DNA of 64,000 nt, from the NCBI GenBank assembly GCA_945901085.1, contig CAMDJV010000001.1:227216-291215 (forward strand). The letters are read 5' to 3'. A program made the position numbers and the translations under genes. This DNA is from Rhodovarius crocodyli. GTDB taxonomy: Bacteria > Pseudomonadota > Alphaproteobacteria > Acetobacterales > Acetobacteraceae. Positions within the stretch are counted from its first letter, which is position 1. Every line of letters begins with the position of its first letter. Positions 7,891 to 17,589 of this stretch are shown here, one piece after another. Below the pieces are notes generated by a model. That model made no database searches and was not told the DNA's origin. It saw only the letters and a program-made list of their open reading frames with translations.

Positions 7891-10620
7891 GTCGACAACA
7901 CCGCACCCGCCCTGAAGTCAACGATCACCATCTCCGACACCGCCCTCAAGATAGGCGATACTGCAACGGTGAAGTTCACCTTCACCGAGCAGGTGACCAG
8001 TTTCACCACTGCCGATGTCACGGTGGGCAACGGCAAGTTGAGCAATTTAGCCACCAGCGATAGCGGCACGACCTGGACGGCGACGCTGACGCCGAGTTCT
8101 GGCGTGACCATCTCTGGCAACAAGCTGGTGCTGAACAATGCCCTCTACACCGACCTGGCCGGCAATGCCGGGGTGGGCAGCTCGAATTCGAGCAGCTATG
8201 CGGTGGACACTGAACGGCCTACGCTGATGACGGATATCACCATCTCCGACACGGCGCTGAAAATTGGCGATACGACCACGGTGACCATTGTATTCACCGA
8301 GTCGGTGACGGGTTTTGATACCGCTGACCTGACGGTGCCCAATGGCGCCTTGTCCAATCTGGTGACCGGCGATGGTGGCAACACCTGGACGGCGACGCTG
8401 ACACCCTCTGCCAACACCACATCCGCCAGCAATGTCATCACCCTCGACAATACAGGCTATACGGACCTCAACGGCAATTCTGGATCAGGCAGCGGCACCA
8501 GCGTCAATTACGCGGTGGACACGGCCCGCCCCGCGCTGGCATCTGCCATCACCATCTCCGACACGGCGCTGAAAATCGGCGATACCCCCACAGTGACCTT
8601 CACCTTCACCGAGGCGGTGACGGGTTTTACCACCGCAGACCTGAAGGCAGACAATGGCGCCTTGGCCAATCTCAAGAGTGCCGACAATGGCATCACCTGG
8701 ACGGCGACGCTGACACCCTCAGCCAGCACCACGGCCTCCAGCAATGTTATTACCCTCGACTATACGGGTATTGCCGATAATGCTGACAATGCAGGGACAG
8801 GCAGCAGCCCCAGCGGCAATTACGCGGTAGACACTGTTCGCCCTGCACTGGCATCCGCCATCACCATCTCCGACACGGCGCTGAAAATCGGCGATACCGC
8901 CACAGTGACCTTCACCTTCACCGAGGCGGTGACCGGTTTTGATACCGCTGACCTGACCGCGCCAGATGGCGTCTTGTCCAACCTCGCCTCCAGCGATGGC
9001 GGCTTCACCTGGACGGCGACGCTGACACCCAATGCCAGCGCCACAGCTTCCAGCAATGTTATCACCCTCGACAACACCGCCTATACTGACCTGACCGGAA
9101 ATGCCGGCGTGAGCACTTCGAACTCGGGCAAATACGCGGTGGCTACCACCCGCCCCGACCTGGCCTCGGCCATCACCCTGGGCAAGGCCTCGCTGGGGGT
9201 GGGGGAGACCACAACCGTCACCATCACCTTCGCCGAGGCGGTGGTCAACTTCACCACCGCTGATCTCACCGCCGGGCAGGCGGTGCTCTCCAACCTCGCC
9301 TCCGGTGATGGCGGCACCACCTGGACGGCGACCCTGACGCCCAATGCTGGCCCGCCGGCCAGTGGTCAAGTTGTCACGCTCGACAGGTCCGGGGTGACGG
9401 ATCTGGCCGATAATGTCGGGACGGGTAACGCGGTTTCGGCGGCCTATGGGGTGAATATCGTCCCCCCGGTCAACGAGGCACCCTCCATCACCTCGGGCGG
9501 CACCGCAAGCTTTGCCGAAAACGCCACCGGCACCGTCTATACCGCCACCGGCAGTGACCCGGAGGGCGATGCCCTGACCTTTGTGCTGGGCGGGGTGGAT
9601 GGCGCGCTGTTCAATATCAACGCCATCACCGGCAGGGTGAGTTTCAAGACCTTACCCAATTTCGAGGCCCCCGCCGATGCCGGCGCGAATAATATCCACG
9701 ACATCATCCTCACCACCTCTGATGACAGCCTGAGCAGCGCGGCCCGGGCCGTGAGCATCACCGTGACCGATGTGAACGAAACACCCACCATCACCTCGGG
9801 CAGCACCGCAAGCTTCGCCGAAAATGACCGTGGCACCGTCTATACCGCCACAGGCAATGACCCTGATGCCCGCACTGCGCTCAGCTTCTCGCTGGGTGGC
9901 CTCGATGCTGGTCTGTTCCATATCAACGCCGCCTCAGGTGCCGTCAGCTTCAAGAATTCACCGAATTTCGAGGCGCCAAGCGATAGCGGCGCGAACAACC
10001 AATACGACATCACCGTCACCGCCTCCGATGGCAGCCTGAGCGGCGACCCACAGGCGGTCACCATCACCGTTACAGATGCTGTTGAATTCTATGCCAATTT
10101 GGGAGGCAGCCTGGTGGAGGGCACCACCGCGGCCGCCTATACCGGAACGGTTGCTGAAATTGTTTACCAGTTAATCGGCAACACAACCAACGACATTATT
10201 ATTGGTACCACCAAAGCCGACTTCATCAATGCCAGCGCGGGCGATGATGCGGTGGATGGTAGCGCTGGCAATGATGTGATTGATGGCGGGCTGGGCTCGA
10301 ATTTCATCACCGGCGGCCCAGGGGCGGATAGTTTCTTCCTCGATGGCCGGGCGGCGGCCTCTTCCATCACCTGGTCTACCATCACCGATTTCCAGCCAGG
10401 GGATAGGTTGACGGTCTGGGGGTACCAGCCTGGGGTCAGCCAGTTTCTTTGGTTCGCCAGCGATGGTGCGACTGGCTACAAGGGCGCCACCTTGCATTGC
10501 GACCTGGATGGCAATGGGCGGATTGATACTTCGGTCACCTTCACCGGCCTGAGCCAGGCGCAGTTGCCCGTGCCTAGCTATGGAACCGTCGATGGAAAGG
10601 ACTACATTCTGTTCGCGTAA
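6979..10620 (+). CDS. Giant Ig-like/cadherin-like repeat RTX surface protein (putative type I secreted adhesin)
   Basis: 1213 aa, with no N-terminal signal peptide. Three Ig-like modules of 103 aa (residues about 1-304, each with TLYDT-GTTVLG and ATDVAGNVS) are followed by five modules of 104 aa (about 316-835, each starting ITISDTALKIGDT or a variant and containing TWTATLTP). Two cadherin-like modules of 101 aa follow (about 837-1038, SITSGGTASFAEN, SFKTLPNFEAP). The C-terminus has degenerate RTX nonapeptides (AGDDAVDG, GNDVIDGGLG, ITGGPGADSF; about 1080-1115) and a calcium-loop-like DLDGNGRID near 1175. A lack of signal peptide plus C-terminal RTX is the hallmark of type I secretion cargo. 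Likely role: calcium-stiffened adhesin or matrix protein. The HlyD fragment at the left edge could belong to its exporter. Confidence 0.88.
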   Translation: MSNIPSVPDLIPGSDTGSLNTDDITKNNIPFFTGTADPFDDITLYDTNGTTVLGTAVADAGGNWTIKSFVLSEGEHKVSATADDRSGESQLSPTLTVTIDTTAPTAPSAPDLTAGSDSGTSTSDNITNTTTPTFIGTSEANSTVTLYDTDGTTVLGSATANGTGNWSIKSSMLTEGSHTVTAKATDVAGNVSTASSGLKVSIDTTAPTQTAVPTLATADDSGISNSDGITTATTPTFTGTTEANAIVDLYDTGGISKLGSTTADGVGGWSITTSSLTGGAHNITTKVTDVAGNVSAASTAFALTVDNTAPALKSTITISDTALKIGDTATVKFTFTEQVTSFTTADVTVGNGKLSNLATSDSGTTWTATLTPSSGVTISGNKLVLNNALYTDLAGNAGVGSSNSSSYAVDTERPTLMTDITISDTALKIGDTTTVTIVFTESVTGFDTADLTVPNGALSNLVTGDGGNTWTATLTPSANTTSASNVITLDNTGYTDLNGNSGSGSGTSVNYAVDTARPALASAITISDTALKIGDTPTVTFTFTEAVTGFTTADLKADNGALANLKSADNGITWTATLTPSASTTASSNVITLDYTGIADNADNAGTGSSPSGNYAVDTVRPALASAITISDTALKIGDTATVTFTFTEAVTGFDTADLTAPDGVLSNLASSDGGFTWTATLTPNASATASSNVITLDNTAYTDLTGNAGVSTSNSGKYAVATTRPDLASAITLGKASLGVGETTTVTITFAEAVVNFTTADLTAGQAVLSNLASGDGGTTWTATLTPNAGPPASGQVVTLDRSGVTDLADNVGTGNAVSAAYGVNIVPPVNEAPSITSGGTASFAENATGTVYTATGSDPEGDALTFVLGGVDGALFNINAITGRVSFKTLPNFEAPADAGANNIHDIILTTSDDSLSSAARAVSITVTDVNETPTITSGSTASFAENDRGTVYTATGNDPDARTALSFSLGGLDAGLFHINAASGAVSFKNSPNFEAPSDSGANNQYDITVTASDGSLSGDPQAVTITVTDAVEFYANLGGSLVEGTTAAAYTGTVAEIVYQLIGNTTNDIIIGTTKADFINASAGDDAVDGSAGNDVIDGGLGSNFITGGPGADSFFLDGRAAASSITWSTITDFQPGDRLTVWGYQPGVSQFLWFASDGATGYKGATLHCDLDGNGRIDTSVTFTGLSQAQLPVPSYGTVDGKDYILFA
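7924..9483 (+). repeat. Tier 2: five tandem modules with exact 312-bp period
   Basis: The motif atcaccatctccgacac starts at 7924, 8236, 8548 and 8860, and a diverged form (atcaccctgggcaagg) at 9172. The spacing is exactly 312 bp (104 codons) each time. Copies 2-4 are very similar at the DNA level, so recent duplication or gene conversion, and variation in copy number between strains, are likely. Confidence 0.9.
9487..10089 (+). repeat. Tier 3: two cadherin-like modules with 303-bp period
   Basis: The motif atcacctcgggc followed by a block encoding TASFAEN begins at 9487 and again at 9790, 303 bp (101 codons) apart. The second copy is about as long as the first and runs directly into the RTX region. 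Confidence 0.8.
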
Positions 10621-10930
10621 GTATGGTGCGGTTCGAAGGCGCCGCCCAACCGCTCATCACGGTCCGGTTGGCGCTCTAGGCAGACGGCAGGCTTCTGCCT
10701 CGCTGCTGTGGCACACCCGCATTGCAATCCATCGACCTGCCCGACCTCCGGCGCGCCTTGCTCGAACCTTGGCTGGAGGTTGGTGGCTCTCGTGGTAAAT
10801 TATTCTTGCTCTCCTCCGCAATTTCAGGCTGCATTGATCTCCCAGAAAGATCTGACCGCAAAGCGGCGGATGGCGGAGGAAAATATGGGCTCCAGGCCAC
10901 AGACATGGTCCTGCGTTGCAGGAGCAGCAC
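10621..10930. other. Intergenic region between adhesin and liv operon
   Basis: About 310 bp. A hairpin with 7-bp arms (ccaaccg at 10646-10652, cggttgg at 10665-10671) lies shortly after the adhesin stop and could act as a weak, non-canonical terminator, although no T-run follows. The rest presumably holds the promoter of the liv operon. Open frames seen here have no coding character, and I assign no gene. Confidence 0.45.
10920..10924 (+). promoter_or_regulatory. Shine-Dalgarno (aggag) that fixes the livG start
   Basis: AGGAG lies six bases before TTG 10931. The alternative TTG at 10916 would overlap this site and has no ribosome binding site of its own, so 10931 is preferred. Confidence 0.6.
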
Positions 10931-11690
10931 TTGGCGCTGCTTGAGGTGCGCGATGTCGTGATGCGCTTCGGCGGCGTCACGGCCGTGGGCGGTGTGTCCT
11001 TCTCGGTGGAGGAGCGCCAGATCTGTGGGCTGATCGGCCCCAATGGCGCCGGCAAGACAACACTGTTCAACATTATCAGCGGCATCTACCGGCCAAGCGA
11101 GGGGAGCGTGACCTTCGCTGGCACCAACACAACTGCCCTGCCACGCCACGCCATGGCACCGCTGGGCCTGGGCCGCACCTTCCAGAACCTGGCGCTGTTC
11201 CGCAGCATGTCGGTGCGGGAGAATGTGCTGGCCGGTGCGCATTCCGCGGGGCATGCGGGTTTTTTCGCCAATGCGCTGCGCCTGCCGGCGGCCAGGCGCG
11301 AAGAGGCAGTCGCGGCACGCCGCGCTGATGAACTCCTGGCCCTGCTCGCACTGCGGGATGTGGCCGATATCGCTGTCTCCGACCTGCCCTTTGGCACGCA
11401 AAAGCGCGTGGAGATGGCCCGCGCGCTGATCTCCCAGCCCAAGCTGCTGCTGCTGGACGAACCGGCCGGCGGCCTCAATCACGGCGAGGTGGATGAATTG
11501 GCGCGGCTGCTCGAAGAGGTGCGGGCAAGCTTTGACCTCAGCATCCTGCTGGTCGAGCATCACATGAGCCTTGTCATGCGCGTCTCCGACAAGGTGGTGG
11601 CGCTCGATTTCGGCAAGAAGATCGCCGATGGCACGCCCCATGAGGTGCGAACCAGCCCGGAGGTGATCCGGGCCTATCTGGGTGATGGGC

Positions 11691-11710
<20 letters not shown>
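10931..11710 (+). CDS. livG: Branched-chain amino acid-type ABC transporter ATP-binding protein LivG
   Basis: 259 aa starting at a TTG preceded by a good Shine-Dalgarno, giving MALLEVRDVVMRFGGV. Walker A is GPNGAGKTT, the signature region is DLPFGTQKRVEMARAL (the usual LivG variant of LSGGQ), Walker B is LLLLDEPAGGL, and the switch histidine lies in LVEHHMSLV. LivG and LivF form the ATPase pair of HAAT-family importers. It is the first gene of livGFHMK. Similar systems import branched-chain amino acids, but also amides, urea or aromatic acids, so the substrate is open. Confidence 0.93.
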
Positions 11711-12404
<694 letters not shown>

Positions 12405-12408
12405 CGAC

Positions 12409-13281
12409 ATGGATGGTTTTGCGCATCAGTTGATTGCCGGCATCGCCACGGGCGGCATCTATGCCTCGGTCGCCCTTGCCCTGGTGATGATCTACCAGGC
12501 CACGCATCATGTGAATTTCGCCCAAGGGGAGATGGCAACACTCTCCACCTTCATCGCGCTGACGATGATCCAGGCTGGGCTGCCCTATTGGGTCGCCTTC
12601 TTCGCCACGCTTGTCGTCTCCTTCATCATCGGCGCGCTGGTCGAGCGCATCCTGATGCGGCCGGTGCAGAATGCGCCGGTGCTGACGCATGTGGGCGTCT
12701 TCATCGGCATGCTGCTCATCATCAGCAATGCCACGGGCTGGGTCTTCGGCCACACCACCAAGGCCTTCCCCACGCCTTTCCAGAGCGATGGCCTGCTCTT
12801 CGGCGGGTTGGTCTCGGCGCATGAGCTGGGCAGCACGGCGGTGACGCTGGCGGTGCTGATCCTGGTCTATCTCTTCTTTGCGCATACCTCGCTGGGCCTC
12901 GCCATGCGCGCGGCGGCCTATAACCCGCGCTCGGCACGCCTGGTGGGCATCCGGGTTGGCTGGATGCTGGCGCTGGGCTGGGGCTTGGCTGCGGCCATCG
13001 GCTCGGTGGCGGGGATGATGGTCGCACCGGCTGTTTTTCTTGACCCCAATATGATGCTGGGCATTCTGCTCTACGCCTTCGCCGGGGCATTGCTGGGGGG
13101 CATTGATAACCCTGCCGGTGCGGTTGGAGGCGGCTTTGCCGTGGGCGTGCTGGAGAATTTGGCCGGCGCCTATGTGGTGGGCACGGAATTGAAGCTGACG
13201 GTGGCGCTGGTCATCATCATCGGCGTGCTAGTCGTGCGGCCCTCGGGCCTGTTCGGCCGCGTCGTGTTCAGCCGGGTCTGA
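12409..13281 (+). CDS. livH: Branched-chain amino acid-type ABC transporter permease LivH
   Basis: 290 aa and strongly hydrophobic, with about eight membrane segments. The start MDGFAHQLIAGIATGGIYAS is typical of LivH; the frame is open upstream, but that part overlaps livF. The family motif HHVNFAQGEMATLSTFIAL is near residue 40, and GIDNPAGAVGGGFAVGVLEN occurs in the EAA-like loop near residue 235. It lies 4 bp after livF and 4 bp before livM, so it belongs to one operon. It forms half of the translocation channel. Confidence 0.93.
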   Translation: MDGFAHQLIAGIATGGIYASVALALVMIYQATHHVNFAQGEMATLSTFIALTMIQAGLPYWVAFFATLVVSFIIGALVERILMRPVQNAPVLTHVGVFIGMLLIISNATGWVFGHTTKAFPTPFQSDGLLFGGLVSAHELGSTAVTLAVLILVYLFFAHTSLGLAMRAAAYNPRSARLVGIRVGWMLALGWGLAAAIGSVAGMMVAPAVFLDPNMMLGILLYAFAGALLGGIDNPAGAVGGGFAVGVLENLAGAYVVGTELKLTVALVIIIGVLVVRPSGLFGRVVFSRV

Positions 13282-13285
13282 GCGC

Positions 13286-14242
13286 ATGAAGCCCTTGCTT
13301 ATCGCCGCCGGCCTCGCCCTCGCGCTCTTACCCATCTGGGCGCTGGAGAGTTTTCACCTCTTCCAGCTCACACTGGCCGTCATCATGGCGCTGGCCGTGC
13401 TCGGCCTCAACATCGTCACCGGCTATAATGGTCAGATCTCGCTCGGCCATGGTGCCTTCTTCGCGGTCGGCGCCTATGCGACGGCGATCCCCATGTCGCT
13501 GCTCGACTGGTCCTTCTGGGCGACGCTGCCGGTCTCAGCCATCGTCTGCGGTGTGGTGGGTTGGGGTGTGGGTTTCCCGGCACTTCGGCTGGGCGGGCTT
13601 TACCTCGCGCTGACCACCTTCGCGCTGGCCGTCGCCGTGCCGCAAATCCTCAAGCACAAAGCGGTGGAGGCCTGGACGGGCGGGGTGCAGGGCCTCTTCC
13701 TGCTCAAGCCCGAGGCGCCCGCCTGGCTCGCGCTCAGCCCCGACCAATACATGTATCTGGTGGCGCTGCTGGTGGCGGGGCTGTGCTACCTGCTGACCGC
13801 CAATCTTCTGCGCGGGCGGATCGGGCGTGCCATGATGGCGGTGCGCGACAACCCAACGGCCGCCGAGGCGATGGGCATGGACCTTGCCAGTCTCAAGACC
13901 CGAACCTTCGCGGTGAGCGCGATCATCACCGGCATGGCGGGGTCGCTCTCGGCTGCCGTGGTGGAGTTCGTAGCACCCGACAGCTTCACCTTCATCCTCT
14001 CCATCAGCCTCTTCGTCGGCATGGTGGTGGGCGGTGTGGGCTCGATCCTGGGCTCGGTCTTTGGCGGGCTTTTCGTGCTGTTTGTGCCGAATTTGGCGGA
14101 GGCGATCAGCCGCTCGGCGCCAGGCGTGATCTATGGCGCGATCCTGATCCTCTTCCTCTTCATCCTGCCCGATGGCGTGGCCGGATTGGTCCGCCGCTTC
14201 ACCACCAAAAAACGCATCATCCCAGGGAGGGAAACATCATGA
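13286..14242 (+). CDS. livM: Branched-chain amino acid-type ABC transporter permease LivM
   Basis: 318 aa polytopic membrane protein. Typical LivM features are LNIVTGYNGQISLGHGAFFA (residues about 40-60), PALRLGGLYLALTTFALAVA, and the coupling loop RDNPTAAEAMGMDLASLKTR near residue 190. The C-terminal VGGVGSILGSVFGG also fits. Its stop overlaps the start of the binding-protein gene (ATGA). It pairs with LivH as the inner-membrane channel. Confidence 0.93.
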   Translation: MKPLLIAAGLALALLPIWALESFHLFQLTLAVIMALAVLGLNIVTGYNGQISLGHGAFFAVGAYATAIPMSLLDWSFWATLPVSAIVCGVVGWGVGFPALRLGGLYLALTTFALAVAVPQILKHKAVEAWTGGVQGLFLLKPEAPAWLALSPDQYMYLVALLVAGLCYLLTANLLRGRIGRAMMAVRDNPTAAEAMGMDLASLKTRTFAVSAIITGMAGSLSAAVVEFVAPDSFTFILSISLFVGMVVGGVGSILGSVFGGLFVLFVPNLAEAISRSAPGVIYGAILILFLFILPDGVAGLVRRFTTKKRIIPGRETS

Positions 14243-15447
14243 GCACGACACGCCGCACCATCCTCATCGCCTCTGGCGCCACGCTGGCCACGCCCAACAT
14301 CGCCCCCGCGCAGGAAGCGCCAGGCGTGACGGCGACCGAGATCCGCATCGGCAGCACCAATTCGCTCTCGGGGCCGGCTTCCGCCTATTCGGTCATCTCC
14401 ACCTGTCTCACCGCCATGTTCCGCCGCCTGAATGACGAGGGTGGCGTGGCCGGGCGCCGCATCAACTTCACCGTCTATGATGATGCCTATTCGCCGCCGC
14501 GCACGCTGGAGCAGACGCGCCGCCTGGTCGAGCAGGATCGCGTCGCCTTCCTGTTCAACCAGCTCGGCACGCCCACCAACAATGCCGTGCACCGCTATGT
14601 GAACCAACGCCGCGTGCCGCATCTTTTCCTCGCGACCGGGGCCGACAAATGGGCCAATCCGCGCGAATTCCCCTGGACCATCGGCTGGCAGCCCAGCTAC
14701 CGCGTCGAGGCGCAGATCTACGCCAAGCATATCCTTGAGACGCGCCCAAATGCGCGCATCGCGCTGCTCTACCAGAATGATGATTTCGGCCGCGACTACC
14801 TGAACGGCGTGCGCGATGTGCTGGGCCCGCGCTTCGACTCCATGGTGCGCACTGCCACCAACGAGGCGACAGACCCGACGGTGGACAGCCAGATCGTCCA
14901 GCTCCAGGCGAGCGGCGCCGATGTGCTGGTCTGCGGCGTCATCCCCCGCTTCGCGGCGCAGGCGATCCGTCGCGTGCATGAGATCGGCTGGCGGCCGATG
15001 ATGTTCATGACCAATGTCTCCGTCTCCGTCGGCGCCGTGATGGAACCGGCGGGCAAGGAGCGCGGCGTGGGCCTCATCACCTCCGACTACCGCAAGGACC
15101 AGAGCGACCCGGCCTGGGCCAATGATCCCGGCATGAATGAATGGCGCGGCTTCATGCAGCGCTTCGTTCCCGGCGGCGATCTCACTGACAACAACTTCAC
15201 CTATGGCTATGGCGTGGGCACCACCATGATTCAGGTGCTGCGGCAATGCGGCAATGATTTCTCGCGCGAGAATGTGATGCGCCAGGCGGCCAATATCGCA
15301 CCAATGGATGTGGCGACGCTGCTGCCGGGGATAAAGGTGCAGACCCAGCCCAATAATTTCAATGTGATCCGGCAGATGCAGTTGCAGCGCTGGGATGGCT
15401 CGGGCTGGGTGCGCTTTGGCAATGTGATCGAGGGCGCGAATGTGTGA
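14239..15447 (+). CDS. livK: ABC transporter periplasmic substrate-binding protein (LivK-like, Peripl_BP_6)
   Basis: 402 aa. The ATG overlaps the livM stop. The N-terminus MSTTRRTILIASGATLATPN contains an RR pair compatible with Tat export, with probable cleavage after IAPAQ. The mature part starts with VTATEIRIGSTNSLSGPASA, the standard opening of type I periplasmic receptors, and contains VEQDRVAFLFNQLGTPTNNA and YKDQSDPAWANDP-like stretches of the aromatic/amide-binding branch. It is the receptor of the system and the last gene of the operon. The ligand is not deducible; neighbouring tartrate and aromatic genes leave an organic acid possible. Confidence 0.9.
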   Translation: MSTTRRTILIASGATLATPNIAPAQEAPGVTATEIRIGSTNSLSGPASAYSVISTCLTAMFRRLNDEGGVAGRRINFTVYDDAYSPPRTLEQTRRLVEQDRVAFLFNQLGTPTNNAVHRYVNQRRVPHLFLATGADKWANPREFPWTIGWQPSYRVEAQIYAKHILETRPNARIALLYQNDDFGRDYLNGVRDVLGPRFDSMVRTATNEATDPTVDSQIVQLQASGADVLVCGVIPRFAAQAIRRVHEIGWRPMMFMTNVSVSVGAVMEPAGKERGVGLITSDYRKDQSDPAWANDPGMNEWRGFMQRFVPGGDLTDNNFTYGYGVGTTMIQVLRQCGNDFSRENVMRQAANIAPMDVATLLPGIKVQTQPNNFNVIRQMQLQRWDGSGWVRFGNVIEGANV

Positions 15448-15493
15448 TGGCCACTCGGCGGATTGCGAGGGCGTGACCGCGTAGGTCGGCAGG

Positions 15494-15531
15494 CCCCGCC
15501 TTGGTTATAGGGCGGGGGTTATAGGGCGGGG
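15494..15531. terminator. Possible convergent terminator with 14-bp tandem duplication
   Basis: CCCCGCC (15494-15500) can pair with GGCGGGG at 15511-15517 or with its copy at 15525-15531. The unit ggttatagggcggg is present twice, back to back, at 15503-15516 and 15517-15530. It lies between the converging livK and enoyl-CoA hydratase genes. No T-run follows, so termination is only suggested. Confidence 0.4.
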
Positions 15532-15562
15532 AGGCGCTCCTCCGCCGCCAGCATCAATCCGC

Positions 15563-16339
15563 TCAGCGCCCCTGCCAGATGGCAGGGCGGCGCGCGAGAA
15601 AGCTCTCCACCCCCTCGGCGAAATCGGCCGAGGTGAAGCACATCGCTACCAGATCATCGCCATCAATGGCGCGCGCCGCAGCGCTCAGGCGGCGCAGCGC
15701 CTGCTTGGTGGCCCGCATGGTCAGCGGTGCATGGCCGGCCACTGTGGCCGCCAGCGTGGCCGCGCGGGCTTGCAGGGCCGCATGGTCGGGCAGGATTTCG
15801 CTGAGCAGGCCGGCCATGCGCATTTCCTCGGCCTCCATGAGGCGGGCGGAGAAGATCAAATCCGTCACCCGTGCCGGGCCGATAAGGGCGGCCAGCCGGG
15901 CGTGGTTCACCATCGACAGGGTATTGCCCAGGGTGCGGGCGATGGGGAAGCCGAAGCGGGCATTGGCGGCACCAATACGCAGGTCACACACCGCAGCAAT
16001 GGCGGCGCCACCACCGGTGCAGGCGCCGGCGATGGCAGCAATGGTGGGTTTGTTGCAATTTTCGATCGCGGTCAGGATGCGATCGATCTTGTGCTCATAG
16101 CCAATCGCCTGTTCGGCGGTGCGGAATTCGGTGAACTGGCTGATATCGGTGCCGGCCGCGAAGGCCTTTTCGCCGGCGCCGGTGATGATGATGGCCCGGA
16201 TGCCCGGGTCGTCATTGGCGGCGATGCACAGATTGGCCAGCCCCTCATACATGGGGAATGTCAGCGCATTGCGCGCCTGCGGCCGGTTGAAGGTGACGAA
16301 GGCCAGGCCCTCGCGCGTGTCGATCAGAAGGTCTTCCAT
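15563..16339 (-). CDS. Enoyl-CoA hydratase/isomerase family protein
   Basis: 258 aa. The start MEDLLIDTREGLAFVTFNRP was chosen; the frame is open upstream but would overlap tarD. Crotonase features are RPQARNALTFPMYEGL, the oxyanion-hole regions GEKAFAAGTDISQF and ACTGGGAAIAAVCDLRI, and the C-terminus FLARRPAIWQGR. The usual catalytic Glu positions are not both conserved (GGGAA in place of GGGCE), so hydratase activity on standard enoyl-CoA is uncertain. It is divergent from tarD with 64 bp between starts, which suggests shared control. Confidence 0.9.
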   Translation of the reverse strand: MEDLLIDTREGLAFVTFNRPQARNALTFPMYEGLANLCIAANDDPGIRAIIITGAGEKAFAAGTDISQFTEFRTAEQAIGYEHKIDRILTAIENCNKPTIAAIAGACTGGGAAIAAVCDLRIGAANARFGFPIARTLGNTLSMVNHARLAALIGPARVTDLIFSARLMEAEEMRMAGLLSEILPDHAALQARAATLAATVAGHAPLTMRATKQALRRLSAAARAIDGDDLVAMCFTSADFAEGVESFLARRPAIWQGR

Positions 16340-16403
16340 CCCCACAGTCTTGCCGCAACCGGCGCGAGGTGGAAGATGCTCCCCGCAAAAACCGGGGTAG
16401 ATC

Positions 16404-17579
16404 ATGCGTATCATCGATGTGAAACAGGCCGTGGCGCCGATCAGCAGCGCCATTGCCAATGCCTATATCGATTTTTCCAAGATGACGGCGAGCATCGTGG
16501 CCGTGACCATCGAGGATGGCCAGGGCGGCCGCGCCACCGGCTTTGGCTTTAACAGCAATGGCCGCTACGCTCAGCCGGGATTGCTGGCCGAGCGTTTCAT
16601 CCCGCGGCTGCTGGAGGCGAGCCTCACCACCCATGACGATGGCGGGCTGGAGCCGGCCAGCGCCTGGATGGCGATGATGAAGAACGAAAAGCCCGGCGGC
16701 CATGGCGACCGTTCGGTGGCCGTGGGCGTGCTGGACATGGCATTGTGGGATGCCACCGCCAAGCTGGCGGGCAAGCCGCTATGGCGGCTGCTGGCTGATC
16801 GTTACAATGCCGGGCAGGCGGATGAGCAGGCCTGGATCTATGCTGCGGGCGGCTATTACTACCCGGGCAAGGGCGTGGCCGAGCTGCTGGAGGAGATGAA
16901 GCGCTATCTGGGGCTAGGCTATTCCGTGGTGAAGATGAAGATCGGCGGTGCCCCGGGAACCCCGCTCAAGGCCGCGCTGAAGGAGGATGTCGAGCGGATC
17001 GAGGCGGTGCTGAAGCTGCTGAGTGGCGATGGTTCACGGCTGTGCGTGGATGTGAATGGCCGCTTCGGGCTGCATGCTGCCCTGGTCTACGGCGCGGCCC
17101 TGGCACCCTATAATCTGCGCTGGTACGAGGAGCCGCTGGACCCGCTGGATTTCTCGACCCATGCCGTGCTGGCCGAGCAATATGCCCCGCCGCTGGCCAC
17201 GGGCGAGAATTTGTTCTCCATGCTCGATTGCCGCAACCTGATCCGCCATGGGGGCCTCAGGCCCGATCGCGACACGCTGCAATTCGACCCGGCCTTGAGC
17301 TATGGCTTGGTAGAATATTTGCGGACATTGGAAATGCTGCGCGAGCATGGCTGGTCACCCCGGCGCTGCGTGCCGCATGGCGGGCATCAATTCGCGCTGA
17401 ACATCGCCACCGGCCTGGGTCTGGGTGGCAATGAGAGCTATCCTGAGGTGTTTGCGCCCTTTGGTGGCTTTGCCGATGACACGCCGGTGGTTGATAGCCG
17501 GATTCGCATGCCGGATGCGCCGGGGATTGGTTTCGAGCGGAAGAATGATCTTTATGCGGTGATGCGCACATTGCTGTAG
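16404..17579 (+). CDS. tarD: D(-)-tartrate dehydratase (enolase superfamily)
   Basis: 391 aa, close to the length of characterised Bradyrhizobium TarD (about 389 aa), which it resembles along the whole chain as I recall that sequence. Shared blocks include SSAIANAYIDFSKMTASIVA, EKPGGHGDRSVAVGVLDMAL, IYAAGGYYYPGKG, the KxK motif SVVKMKIGGAP, metal ligands in DVNGRF and WYEEPLDP with ATGEN, and the catalytic His region CVPHGGHQFALNIATGLGLG. The enzyme dehydrates D-tartrate to oxaloacetate with Mg2+. It is divergent from an enoyl-CoA hydratase, and 10 bp downstream starts a response regulator. Confidence 0.88.
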   Translation: MRIIDVKQAVAPISSAIANAYIDFSKMTASIVAVTIEDGQGGRATGFGFNSNGRYAQPGLLAERFIPRLLEASLTTHDDGGLEPASAWMAMMKNEKPGGHGDRSVAVGVLDMALWDATAKLAGKPLWRLLADRYNAGQADEQAWIYAAGGYYYPGKGVAELLEEMKRYLGLGYSVVKMKIGGAPGTPLKAALKEDVERIEAVLKLLSGDGSRLCVDVNGRFGLHAALVYGAALAPYNLRWYEEPLDPLDFSTHAVLAEQYAPPLATGENLFSMLDCRNLIRHGGLRPDRDTLQFDPALSYGLVEYLRTLEMLREHGWSPRRCVPHGGHQFALNIATGLGLGGNESYPEVFAPFGGFADDTPVVDSRIRMPDAPGIGFERKNDLYAVMRTLL

Positions 17580-17589
17580 GCTGCGCGGC

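Noticed and set aside
7924..9483. Regular repeats considered as a CRISPR or satellite array
   Set aside because: The 312-bp period is in frame, longer than any CRISPR unit, and encodes Ig-like domains; there are no unique spacers between identical short repeats.
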